The translations under genes were made by a program, and so were the position numbers. Positions 50,101-62,700 of a stretch of 64,000 nt of DNA are shown here, piece by piece. The DNA lies in contig NC_134414.1 in assembly GCF_030867145.1 (NCBI RefSeq), positions 70,376,814 to 70,440,813 of the forward strand, given 5' to 3'. Below the pieces are notes generated by a model. The model worked only from the letters and a program-made list of their open reading frames with translations. It was not told where the DNA came from and searched no databases. Position 1 is the stretch's first letter. Each line of letters begins with the position of its first letter. This DNA comes from Opisthocomus hoazin. Lineage: Eukaryota; Chordata; Aves; Opisthocomiformes; Opisthocomidae.

Positions 50101-53100
50101 TTAAACCAGCTAAACATGGCTAAAAGCCTATTGAACACCTTTGGTTCTTGGAGACACCAGCTTGTCCTTCACCAGTGCTGTCTCTTCTCTATCTAAGTCC
50201 AGTTCTGGTCTAATTGGAATGGGGTGAATTTTCACTGACCTCACCAAAATAAACAGAACAGCTTTAAATTAAAATACTAACTTTGTTAATTAGATTGATA
50301 ATTTTACTAGATAAATCTGTGCCAGCGATAACTAGTTGGCTGGATTGAAGAAATGGTTACATCCCAAATTCAGCTATATAGTCTGTTACTGTGAAGACCT
50401 TGCCTTATGTGTGGCTTCAGTACATTTTCCTCTGCCTGCTAGGCATATTTTCTGAAATGTCACAGTTCTGAGCAGAAAGTACAAAAAGTAAATGCTGGCC
50501 TGAAAGCAAAAGCTTTAGGCAGTGCAAACCAGCAGGTTGACCTGGAAGCATCTCCGTGTAGCAGTATTTATTCTAACAGATGCTCTTACTCCAGCTGTGG
50601 TAGCAACATTCTTGTATAAAAATCTAGTTTCCTAGCATGCAGATATTCTTTTTATTGACCAGACTTTCTCTGACAGATATGCAGACATTTTCGGGGGAAA
50701 AGAAGGTGTGTTTATTTAGTTTTGGTGCTGCCATTCTGAAGAAGTTTGTGAAATTACACCTATCAAGATTTATGGAGCATCTTACAAGGAAGCTTAAACC
50801 ACAGCCATTATTTATATCAACATAAAGTAACTGTGTAACCCCAAAGGAATGGCAGTGTGTTATTTTAAGCAATCAGACAGGACATGAGAGACTGTCTGAT
50901 ATCACGTTGGCATGAAAGTTAATGCTGAAATCTTTAGCCATGCCAGGTTTTAAAATGACAGATAGTACCATTCAGTGTCTAAAATGTGTTATCTTTTTTG
51001 AAAAACACATAATTTTCTCCCTGCATGGGGAATAATTATCTGCCTGTCACAGTAATGACTGCAAATCAGCCTTGACTTTCAAGCATTTGAGAAGCTGATG
51101 AATATCCAAGTAGTTGGGATACTGCCTGCAGTACGGTACCTCAGGTTTGGTTCATCCGCTGTCACAGATTTCTTGTGTTATCCTGGATAAGCCAGACTGG
51201 GCCAGATCCAGAGAGGCTTGCTGCTCCTATTGACAGCAGCTGAAATCACTTCAAATAGCAGTTACTTTCTTAAAAACTTCTGTGGGTCTTGGCCTAGGTC
51301 CATACCCACTGGGAAAATAAAATCTAGGAGAACTGCTGGGACTCCCATCATTCCCCAAGGTTTGCAAGGCAAAGCATAATGTATGTGAAGTGCTCATCTA
51401 CTGCAAGAGCCGGGGGTATACAAATATATAAACAAAAGCTTACAAGTTTCTCTAATACATCAAGAATGAAAAATCTTTGATACTAAAGCTCTAATATATT
51501 CATGTCATAAAGCATATTACCACTGCAAAAAACCCCAAACAAATGAACAAAAGTACAGGCTGTAAGTCTGTTGTGTGTGTGGGAGATGCTTTGTTTTTTT
51601 CTCACTAAAATGCTAGGAAAATAAAGCCTTGTGTGTGGATAAGAGCCATTTGGCTCAAATAAACCCAAAATTTGGTGCTATAAGCAAATTGGTATTGAAA
51701 GAAGTCCAGGCAGTTGTGGTACATACAGTTATACAAAACAACAGTTCTTTGCTTTCCACAAGAGTAACATTATGTGAAATTTTGGTAATAAGAGGTAGCT
51801 TCTATTAACCTGTTTTCTTGGGTTAGTGCAATTTATGGTTGGTGTTCAAGTTTCATAAATCATAACCTAAACAATTATTTGTTCACCTGTATGTCACAAC
51901 CAAGCAGGAATATTTTTCACTTTTAAAAATGATATTTCTGATTTTTTTTAGATGTGACCTTGAACTTGTGGATTACTGCTCCTTCACCAGGTGATAGCTA
52001 TTCTCCAAAGGAAAAGCAGCACTGTTGCATTTTCTCTTCTTCTAAAAGTATGTCTGCTGCCTTTTGAAGGGCGCAATGTATGTGACTAATTACAAGCACT
52101 CACCTCACTGAAGCTCAGGTTAAGGCCCATCAATTTCAGAGGTACGTATGGTGTAAGATGTACATGATGCCCTTTCCCCCAGCATCACTACTGGCTAGTT
52201 CAGGCAGTCCAAATTCAGCACGCTGGCATTTTTGAATTTCAGTCTAAACAGATTTACACTGTGGGAATATTTACACTTTGGCACTCGTCTGGTCTACATC
52301 CAGGTTGCTCTTGTCCAGCTGCCACTACCATGGATCAAGTGGATCCATATCCACTCTTAGGGGAGGCCAAGAAGAAAATCTGCTGTTTTAAACTGCTCAC
52401 TCTGACTTGGGTTTACCTCCAACTCCAAGTTATATAGGACCCAAGGCACCTATTTGGGTTGAAAAACATCCAAGGTTAGATGTTGTACTGCTCCACCTAA
52501 GTCAGTTTGTAGAACTAGCTTACAAGGTTTTTGATGGTACCAGGCTGAGGAATTGAGTTCATCCCTGGTATAACAACAGAAGGCGCAAAGACAGGAGCCG
52601 GAGTACAGTGTTGAGAATCACTGCCCTGCCAGCCTGCCTCAGCCTTGACCTTACGGTTTGTTCTCCATGTCTGTTCAACTTTCAATTTTCACTAGAGATA
52701 CTAAAAAAAAAAAAATATGCATGCCACTGTTGATGTTTTTAAGTGTTCTAGACTGAATGTGTTGAGGTGTGTGACCTCAGAAATTAAACTTATGCCCATA
52801 TCATGTGTATTTGGAACCTTATCTGGGAATATGCATGCTTTCCAAAATGTATAGGGATTTCAGTTTTGGGAAAAAGCTTAACTAAAACTGGAATATGAAT
52901 TCAGAAATTCACTGAGGAATTGTAACAATAATCAAGGATCAGGCCTGTAGTGAACTTAGCAGCAGAGCTTCTGAAGGGAGATGGCAGACACTCTGGAAAT
53001 AGCCACAGTTCAAGAGTCTGAAATTAATGGGATGTCTTCTGGAACTGAGAATCAGGAAGGAAAATCCTAATGATTGTTTGAGCCTAACTTTATGTTTCTC

Positions 53101-56100
53101 ACCTCTAGCCACCTATTTGGACTGTTCTGACCAAATGCTAAAAAGCTCTGCCAGGGCAGGTCTTGTGTAATAAGTTCCATTATTCAAGTTTAATTCAGCA
53201 GTCTAGGTTTGGGACGTACTTAGCTATTTCCTAGAAGTGTTAGCTCAGTTTTATTCAGGATTTCCGTGGTTTTTCTGCCAGGCAGTTTAAATGAGAGTAA
53301 CTCAGTTTTTTCCCCTATGTCTTATATTATGGGAAAGAACCCGTAACTGTCAAGAGTTTGTATGATGCTTTATTATTTTTTCTTGCAATTACTGATGTAA
53401 TTCTTGCACAATCTATATTTTATAGTATTACCTAGACTTTACAGTTACTATTATACAGATGACGTACTGCAGGAAATGTAAATAGGAGACCCTATTGCTC
53501 AGAACTATGTATTTATAAAAGCGGTCTATCAGGAGTCAGAGCTGTGAGGGTGCTGACTCATAAGTGGTGATGCTCACCTAGTGATGGCTCCCAGCTGTCC
53601 TTTCCATCCCATGACACGAAGTTTTCCACCCTCAGCGCAGAGATGGTTCAGCTGCTCATGTAGCAGCTGCTGAATTTCTATAATCTGCAGCCAGGCATAT
53701 TAAGGTGGCCCCAGATAATTTTTGGCTTACCTTAAAACATTGGTCCGCCTGCTGTAGTACTTCAGCAGCTGTTCTCCAGCCAAGACATGGTTTCAGCAGA
53801 ACCAAAAATCTCTGGGGAAGGGGAGACAGCACTTTCATCAGTGGCCCAGAAGGGTCAAGATGTTGGATGGGGAAGAAATTATATTGTATTCTGTGCTGAG
53901 AAGCTCAGGAGCATTTCCAGGCTGCTTGGTATGAGTACATGCCCTAACCTTAACCCAGTGACAGGTTTGGATGAAACACTCATCCAGGACAAGTCAGCTC
54001 CGATCACGAATCCTACAGTGGAGTCAGCTCCAGATTCAGAGTTAAGTTTAGCAGTCTACAGTGTGGACAAATACAGTCAGCGGTGCTTTGAGACCAATTT
54101 TATATCTTGTTTGGATCATATCCTCTCCTTTCACTGACCATTCCAGGACTAACAGTCAATGAATCATATTAATCTCTCTATTTCTGCAAGTACTAGTGAC
54201 TCCTTGATGATCTCTGCCACTTTTCTTCCTTTGTTGTTCTTTCCTGTGTGTTGGTAGTACTTCTCAAGTCTGTTTGGGACGTGTCAGAGACTTCATGTTC
54301 TCTTGCAGGAGTCTCATGTATGTTAGTGGATTGAATAGTTTTTGCTCTATGTTGTGGACTCAACTCCTAGATGTGTGTTTGGCTCAAGGGCAGAAGACAG
54401 GCAACCTGCAATCGTTTGGTGTCCTTCCTCCCACATACAAACTGTCAAGTGCCTGACTGAATCAGTAACATTTTTTTAGAGTACATAATGGCTTGTTCTT
54501 TTTTCTATCTTTCATCTATGTGAAAAGGTGTTATCTTATTAATCATTCAGTTGTGCCTTTCCCTCCAGTGCTCTCTTTAATAGCACAGCTGTTGTCTTGG
54601 GCTAAGTTATAGTGGGTCTTTTGTGATTCACTTTATGCCTTGTTGACTTCATCTGCCATGAGATTGCCTGTATAGCTGGAGCACCTACAATTTTCTTCCA
54701 ATATTCCCATCATTGTAATACTAAAAAAAATCTCCATAGGTCTGTGAAATGTACCCTTATGCTGACCATCATTATGTTTCCCTTCCCTTCCAATATTTTC
54801 CAGGGTTTTTCATTAGTTTGTCTTTTAAATGCTGTTCTTAACAAGTGTGGCTGAGATTAAACAGAAACATTGTTCAGAGAGAAAAGGGCTTCTGGTGAAA
54901 CAGATGTCACTTGCAGGACTATATATCCCCTTCCCTTGGCAACTGACACAGGTTCTGGCTAACTTATCAGTGGGCATCCTGCCCTCCCAACAGATGGTCA
55001 GAAGTGTGGAGAGCTAAAAGCCCATCTATGGACGTGGAATATGTTGAAGAGTGTATGTCTGGACACAAATGCTGAACGGGCTTTTTAGGCTGAACTTCTG
55101 TGCTCGCAGTCAATCTAGAGGAAAGGACAGCTTTTTAATAAAGGAACATTCTGCGTCAACATATGGCTGCTTCAGTGTTTAGAGCGGCTGATAGTTATGG
55201 GAGGGTTGGGGAGAGGGAGATCATGAAGTAATCAGCATATTGGAAAAGTCACTCCATTTTTTGTTTCTTTCTATTGGGGAATATCTAGTGAGAGACCAAA
55301 GCACAGTTCTGGTTCAGGTGAGTTTCACAAAATGCGTTCACGAAGTTGGAGAAATCTGCATCACAGTTACTCCGATAAACTTATGTAGCCTTAGAACAGA
55401 ATTTGACATGTGTTTTAGTAGAAAATCGAAGTTGTTTTCTTATGGCTTTGTCATATTTGCCAACAACTGTAAGAATCAGAGACGTTTTTATTGTCACAAA
55501 ACCATCTCACAAAATACAGAAGTTATCATGTGGATGAGTGGGAACAGTTTGTGTGGCTTCTTACAGTCATGCTTAGGAACCCGACTAGTTCTTAGTAGGA
55601 TTTTAGGGGAAAGGCAGTAACCTATGCTACTGTAGCTGGGCAAGGAAATGTGTGTTGCAACAATGATATATGTGTAACTAGGTCAAGACTTTTGCCCTAC
55701 ATTTTCCTACAGCTAGAAATGATTGCTAATGTACAGTCTGTACTTTACACATGATCTGCCTTTGCTCATGAATTCTTACCCGTCTGTACTTAAGAATCTA
55801 GCAGGTTTGAGTCAGTTGCCTGGCATGTTAGATAAAGGCATAGCAAACTGTGATAAACACTTCTATGAAATTTACTGGATAACGTTAAGAAATTAAGGAG
55901 ATTTATATGAGTGAAGGCAACTCTGCTGCAGAATTTGTATGGTTATTGCACGAGTGTAGGGAAGGAGATGACTTTAACTTTGAAGGAAAACGGGGGCAGG
56001 GATTAATGAGAGGAGAGAGGGATGGAGTATTTTATGTGAGATGAGAAATTGAAGGAACTGGCTTGTTGGTTGCCGTGCCTGGAAAAGAATGTTACAGGTG

Positions 56101-58585
56101 CTTGCGTGCCCTGAATCATGAGCCAGTACAAAACAGGGGCAACAGTCAGTCTTCACTGTGCATCATCAGTGCATTCAGTCAGCTTCTGAAGATCGCCTTC
56201 TTTGTGGCAAAAGGGAATGTTCATCTTTAGGGAGTTCATGCTCTGGCAGAAACACTATCAAATACAACAATAATTTACTAGTGTATGGACTAGAACTGTT
56301 AGGATGTTTCACTTACAAGTCATCATAATCACCTGTGAGGTAATAATTATTTTCACTCACCACCAAGACTGTTTTGGTGACCAAGGGCTGAAAAAGTCAT
56401 GTATCACATTGTCATTCACCTATACTTTTTGGATCCAGTTTCATCCTGCTCCACACCAATTCCTCCCTATACTTTTCACTATAATTCCTGAGTCTTTTAA
56501 ATCGTGGCATTTTTTAGAATAGCCAAAATCATACGCTCCGAGTTTTTTTGTAACTTGATTCTCTATGGATATGTTATTTGGCTGCATACACGTGTTTCTA
56601 TAGTTGATGATGATTGTAAGGTCAATGACCGAGTAAGCTCGCTAGCGGTGTGCATTCAGTAGCACTCCTCATTAGTCGGTTCATAAAAGCATCGTTTTTT
56701 CAGCTCTTTGTACATTGTACCGGTGTGAAGTGCCCCGTGAACTCAATACCAGCTTTCTGGTATTTACCAGCCTGTTTTCTATTCTCTTTTAGCTCAGCTA
56801 AACATTACTTTGACTAAATACTAGCTGATGCACAATCTCATGAACAACGTGAGATTTGCTTATTAATAGTATTTTATTCAAATAATGAAATTCACAATGG
56901 TGTTGAATTATGGTGCTTGCTTCAGAAGTGTTTTCAAGCTCCTTGTCTTTCTAATGTTTAAAGCGCATGCCGCAGGTGTAAGGAAGGGGAGGACATAGCC
57001 TAACTCGCTGGGTAGAAAAGTACGTCTTTGTGTTAGCACTGTGAAAAAGTCCTAATCAGCGACCTAATCAAGAGACTGCAGAAGCTAAAGGCTCTCTAAG
57101 ATCGACAGCCTTGGTATGGGGCTATTGTGTACTGTTTTAAAGCTGAAGCATTGTGTTTGCTGTTCTGATGGAGCCCTGCATGGGGTATGAATGGGAAAAT
57201 GGAAGCCAGTGCCAGTTCCTGTTAATTTTTTCTGTACGAGAGTCTGTTAGCGATTTGCCACGCACCCTGAAGTCCCGCTGTCACGTGGGCTTCTTTCCTG
57301 CCCGTGTCTCTCCCACGATATTTTCGCCATCCCTGGTTTATCATTCTCTCTTGGCCCCTCTGCCGCACCTGTGTGCTTTTGAACTGCTGTATGCATCTGG
57401 AACAATTTGTCAGACTCCGGTCAGTAGTTCTTCTCCCTCAGGAAATCTGTGTTGCCATGCTGTATGAAGAAATCTGTCTACATTCCAGCCTGCTTGAAAA
57501 TGTGGCTTTGCATAGTAAAGTGTGCACACACAAATACCAAAGTGAGCGTTTAAGTGAATCTCCGGAACAAATCTATGGGAGCATTACCTGGGTGAGGGCT
57601 GGGTGACACATACCTTATCATCGGGAGTCATATTTCACAAGTCAGCAATTACCTGCTACCAGATCTGAATCTATCTAGTTTTAAGGGGTTGCTGAATTTT
57701 TATTCTTTCGTGTTATGCAAGAAAGGAAGAGTTTTCATCCTCGTTTACTGACCTACGTTAAATGCTACCTTTATTAACAGAGAAATTCATAGATTTAAGT
57801 TAGAGAAAAGTTAATCTGATAGCCACTCATAGTATTTCCAGATCATGAGAAGGGATATTGATTTTTGGTAGTTAAAGCACACACATGACAAGCTGCAGAT
57901 GCAGGTGCACCCTGAGAAGTCAGACATACATCTACCGCCCATAGGAGTGTTTTGGACACTTGGCTATAGGCCAAGCTGAGGGCAAAAGTACTCATCGTTC
58001 TTGGTAAAGCTTATCCACTGTGTGACGTTGGAAGCTTGAGGAGAATCTGAAGTGCTATACTTTCAACCCGGCGACAGTAGAAAAAATGACCATTTTTAAA
58101 ATGTGTCGGTTCAGATTGACATGAACTCTGCACAGAAAATAAACTGGCCATCTTTCAGTCTGAATACGCAAAAGCAGTGTGCACAGGACCCTCCCCATTT
58201 CTCCCACTTAGAAGCTTCTAGCTTCTAGCTTATCAAATTGTCAAATAGTCATTCACTTAGCAAATGTGTCATGTCAATGAACAAATATTAATTGAACATA
58301 CTTATGCATGTTCCCATGGTTAATTCTACGTACTTATCACAGAACTGCTGGGTAAATTAGGAGGTTATTGGCATGGTTAATTTGTATTCCACATCTAATG
58401 CATAATACAGAATTTTGTTTTCTTGTTTGTAAGCAGAACAGTTGAGACTCAGGGTGGACTTGAGAGGGCCAACAGGCACTGCCATCTCATGTCAGTTTGG
58501 TCTCGAATTAATGCTCAGGTTAGCAGATGCAGAGTTGCTAACCTTCATGATTCTATTGCCACATTTGGCATTTCAGCCTCTTGTT
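44141..58585. other. Upstream intergenic region, second part
   Basis: This 14.4-kb stretch has no protein gene that I can support. Points of note: an eroded coding-like frame on minus at 45665-46230, an imperfect 18-base tandem repeat at 47320-47355, a possible old amniote repeat near 51180-51250, and a stretch of raised CpG at about 56520-57610. The open frames at 53787-54137, 55240-55620 and 57153-57606 have no recognisable domains, and no ARHGEF7 exon was found. Confidence 0.55.
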
Positions 58586-59731
58586 GCACTTCAGCAAAGC
58601 ATTCAACGCTGTTTCCCACAGCCTTCTTCTGCACAGACTGGCAAGATACAGATTGGATGAGTGATTTGTGAGATGGGTAGGAAATTGGCTAACTGGTTGC
58701 ACTAAGAGAGGGGTGATCAATGGTTTTTACTAAGGCTGGAAGGCTGTCACAAGCAGGGTCCCCCAGGGATCGACACTGGGCCCCACGCTGTTCAACATCT
58801 TCATAAGCGATCTGGATGATGGGACTGAATGCACTCTCACCAAGTTTGCTGATGACACCAAACTGAGTGGTGAGGTGGACATGTCAGAAGGGACATGTCT
58901 CTTACAGGGAGACCTGAACAGGCTGGAAGAGTGAGCCAGCCAGAACAGTATGAAGTCTAACAAAGACAAGTGCAAAGTCCTGCACCTGGGACAGAATACC
59001 CAAAGAGCCCAGTACAGGCTAGAATCTGTGTGGCTGGGGAGCAGCCTTGCTGAACGGGACCTGGGGATCCAGGTGGACAACAAGCTGAACATGAGTCAGC
59101 AGTGCATTGCTGCAGCAACAAAGGCAAGTTGGATCCTGAGCTGCATCTGCAGGGGCATGACTGGCAGAGATAGAGATGTGACCATCCCGCTCTACTCATC
59201 GCTTGTCCGGCCGCACCTGGAGTACTGTGTCCAGTTCCGGTCCCCACAATTCAAGGAAGATGCGGACAGACTGGAGAGAGTCCAAAGGAACATCACAAAG
59301 GTGATCAAAGGGCTGAAGAACCTGCCCAATGAGGAAAGACTGAAGGAGTTAGGTCTCTTCTCCCTGGAGAAGAGAAGGCTTGGGGAGAGGCCTCATCACA
59401 GTGTTCCAGCTGCCACTTCAAGGATGGCTACAAAGAGGACAGAGGCTCACTCTTCACAGGTTGCCATGTGGAGAGGACAAGGGGAAATGGGTACAAGTTT
59501 CACTGGGAGAGGTTTCTTCTCAATTTAAGAAGGAAATTTTTTACAGTGAGAACAATCAATCACTGGAACAACCTCCCCAGGGTCTGGGTAGAGTCCCCAT
59601 CACTGGAGGCTTTCAAGATGCAATTGGACAGGGTGCTAGATAATCTCATCGAGGCTTGCTTTCCCAAAAAAGGTTGGACCAGGTGATCTTTTAAGGTCCT
59701 TCCAACCTGGGCTGTTCTGTGATTCTATGAT
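58586..59731 (+). mobile_element. CR1 LINE, 5'-truncated and inactivated
   Basis: The plus strand carries the second half of the CR1 reverse transcriptase ORF. Visible in order: FSKAFNAVSHSLL (58590), VPQGSTLGP and [16 protein letters not shown] (58756-58836), the catalytic FADD (58845-58856), then KCKVLHLGQN, LAERDLG, LYSSLVRPHLEYCVQF, LERVQRNITKVIKGL and LFSLEKRRL. The C-terminal HWNNLPR region lies near 59560-59580. The 3' end is a short CR1-type tail, TGTGATTCTATGATTG. Stops interrupt the frame at 58662 (TGA), 58731 (TAA) and 58932 (TGA). Frame changes at about 59383 and 59470 split the C-terminus into three frames. The endonuclease domain is absent. The copy cannot move by itself. Its 5' edge is uncertain; 58440-58585 may also belong to it. 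Confidence 0.95.
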
Positions 59732-62700
59732 TGTCTAAAAATCCGTTTTATTTTAAATAAAAGTAAAGTCCTTGGCCTGAGGTATCAGAGGGAAGTGCCT
59801 GGGAATGTTAAAAAAAACTGGGAAGAGCTTTGGAGGGCAAATAAAAGTTGCTGAGAATTAGTTATTGCAAAGTGAATCTGAAACTTTTTGCAAGCCAGCC
59901 CTCTTAGTGTTTGAGGAATCCATTCAGAACTTGTAAAGGCGTAGAATGTTCAAAATCGTAAAAAGTCACTTTTTTTGCTGTGGTTGGTTGTTATTAATGC
60001 TTATTGAGAGGATACTGAATCAGTACACCAAATGGGCAGCTAAGTTACCCCCTAAATTTTGGAGTTTATATTCCTTGGCACAAGAAATTTTTCTTAATCT
60101 TTTCAGAAATTCTTATGCATTTCCAGGCCTTCTGCTGTCGGTGTGGTTATTTTGTCCTCAATTCTACTGTACTGCTAAACATGTAATTTTAGGATTTTTT
60201 TTTTTAAAAAACTTCGTGTTTCTCTAACGGCCTCAACTTCTGAATTATTAGCTTGATTAATGCATCTCAGCCTTCACTGGAAATAAAGTAGCTACAGATT
60301 TCGATTTCTAAGGAAATGGTTGAAAATATGGCTGGAGCACACTCTAGAGGCTCAAAATCTCAACGGCAGATAAATAACTCCAAATTTATTCATATTTCAA
60401 ATCTCCTGATTTGAAAGCCCATCTCATTATTTTTTAAAGTGTGTTTCATTTCTGATGAAGATTTGAAGCAATATTTGTGAATAATGTGGATTTCCTTATC
60501 TGCCATTCCTCCAGAGAACTATCTTTTATTACTCTTAATCTGCTGACAGGGAGCTGGGTTTTGTCCTGATAAGTCTTGTATCTAGGTCAAAGATGGATGA
60601 AACTCAGCCAGTTTGTAGAGATGCTGATATTATTTCTGGAGTGTTTTGCAAACTAGCGAAATTTATCTTGGTAGGTTTTATAGAAGGATTGTGTCTTGGA
60701 GAGGACAAATGCTGCACTTCATAAAGTTGGTTGGAGGACCAAGACAGAAGTATACGTAAATTAAAAAATTCTAAACATGTCTATGGATGTCATAAGGCTG
60801 TATAAAATTTAGTGTGCCACTTAAAAAGGGTCACTGCCCTATACAGGGACTATATCTTCTCTGCTGTTTTACATCATGTCACGTGACTGGGAAACTTGCA
60901 TGGAGAAGAGGAAGAGCGAGCTTGATAAAAGTCCTGATTTATGTGTTGCTTCGAATCATCTGAGTTTGACCATGTGTCTATCCATCTCCACTTTGCAAAT
61001 ATTTTTTATCTGTATAATATTTCCAATAAAATGTGAAGCTCTTTAAGTGTAGCAGAAGGATTGGTGCATTTTTTGGACTGCTGACACTTTAGGATCATGT
61101 TTAGTAACTGGTTCATGTTACTCTCTTGAAGCACGGTGCAGATAGGGCTGAATGTCCAATTGAGTGATCTAGACAGCTGAAGGCTGTCACTGTATCTGAG
61201 CAGCAATTTGTAAAATCATTCATGCTTTTTCTAAGCTGCCAAATGGGCAGCTATCAACACTGTCAAATTTTTGTTATTATTTTCAGCTATTTGTTAAACA
61301 TACATGTTGCCTGCTTGGACTCTGTAGATCATATATTATTTTATGCTGACACTGTAGAGCCTCAGAGATGAATCAAACCCAGACATCCCTGTCTGGGTGT
61401 GGAGCCCACATCCACTAATCACAAGACCTTTCTTTTTTTAAACTGCAGTTGCTGCCTCTATTCCCACTTCTCTGGCTTCATCATTGCTTCGTTACACAGA
61501 AAATCTGCCCTCCAGTCCTCTGTCATTCATTGGCTGTGCTGCCTGTTGGAGCACGGTGGGGCAGAATCCGGCATAACCTGCAGCAGCCCTCCTGGCACAG
61601 CATCCAGAGATGTGCAGCCTGTCTGCAGAGGAGACAGCGTGGCATGAAGGTGGTTGGCACGCTCTTGCTGTCCCCATGAAGGACCCTGCGTGCGCTCAAG
61701 ACCTGGAGATGCAGCCAAGGCAGCTGAGGGATGTGCTGATTCAGGGTGTCCGTGCTGGGCATGGTGTTCCAAACTGTAACCTGGGAGCTAGCATCTACAT
61801 TTGGAACAGGCTGGGGGGGGGGGGGGGTGGTGGTTCTTCTTTAGCTGGTAGAGAGCCTTTGCATTGTGGAAATTGTCTGAATGACAGTTTAGGCCAGTGA
61901 ACTGCTGTGATTGTAGTTACCAGTCCCTGGCAGAAGCCACACAGCTAGACGTCAGGGATAAAAGGACAGAAAAAATTCGAGAATAAAAAGCGCCCGACTG
62001 GACCAAACCCAGAATCATTTACTCCCCTTGCATGGAGGTACAGCTGAGGATGCGCCTGAGCCACTACATCAAAATTAGACCTCTAATAATTATTGAGAGA
62101 AGGGAAGGCCATGGCAACAAAAAACAATGTGAACAAAAGGCCTGAAGTTTTTTTTTTTTCCCCAGAGGAAGAAATGTTCCATGTATCTCTAGAGTAAACT
62201 GGACAATGCATCCCAGCAGATTTGCTTTCCCCAAATGGTGTGGACCACTATATAGAAGTAAAACTTTTGATTGAAAAATGCCCCTGGGTTCTGGCTTAGA
62301 AGTTGGGAAAGCCAAAGTATTTTTATTCAAAAAATCAAGGAAAATTTTTAAAACTTTTTGTATTTTTCATAAAAAATGAGATTTCAAGGGAAATTTGTAC
62401 TTGGTCAGTGTCACACTTTCCCATCAGAAGGTACTTTACCAGTCTTACTGACTGGTTTTCAAGAGCAGAACAAATACCAAGTTTTTCTCCCAACCAAAAC
62501 ATCTAATTTCTAGTAAACATATTTTTTTAAAGCAGCTGAGGTGTTCAGCAACATTTAATCCTTGCTGGCATTCTGTATCCCTGAAAATCCTGAGCTTGGT
62601 CAAACTCTGGTTACAGAAACGGTTTTGGCTGTACTAACTACTGACTTCCATGTACTTGTACTTAAATCCCTATGGGAAGAAAAACAAGTTTTCACGGTAA

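Noticed and set aside
55240..55620. 126-codon plus-strand open frame in the intergenic region
   Set aside because: Begins at TTG, no recognisable domain, and no promoter or splice context.
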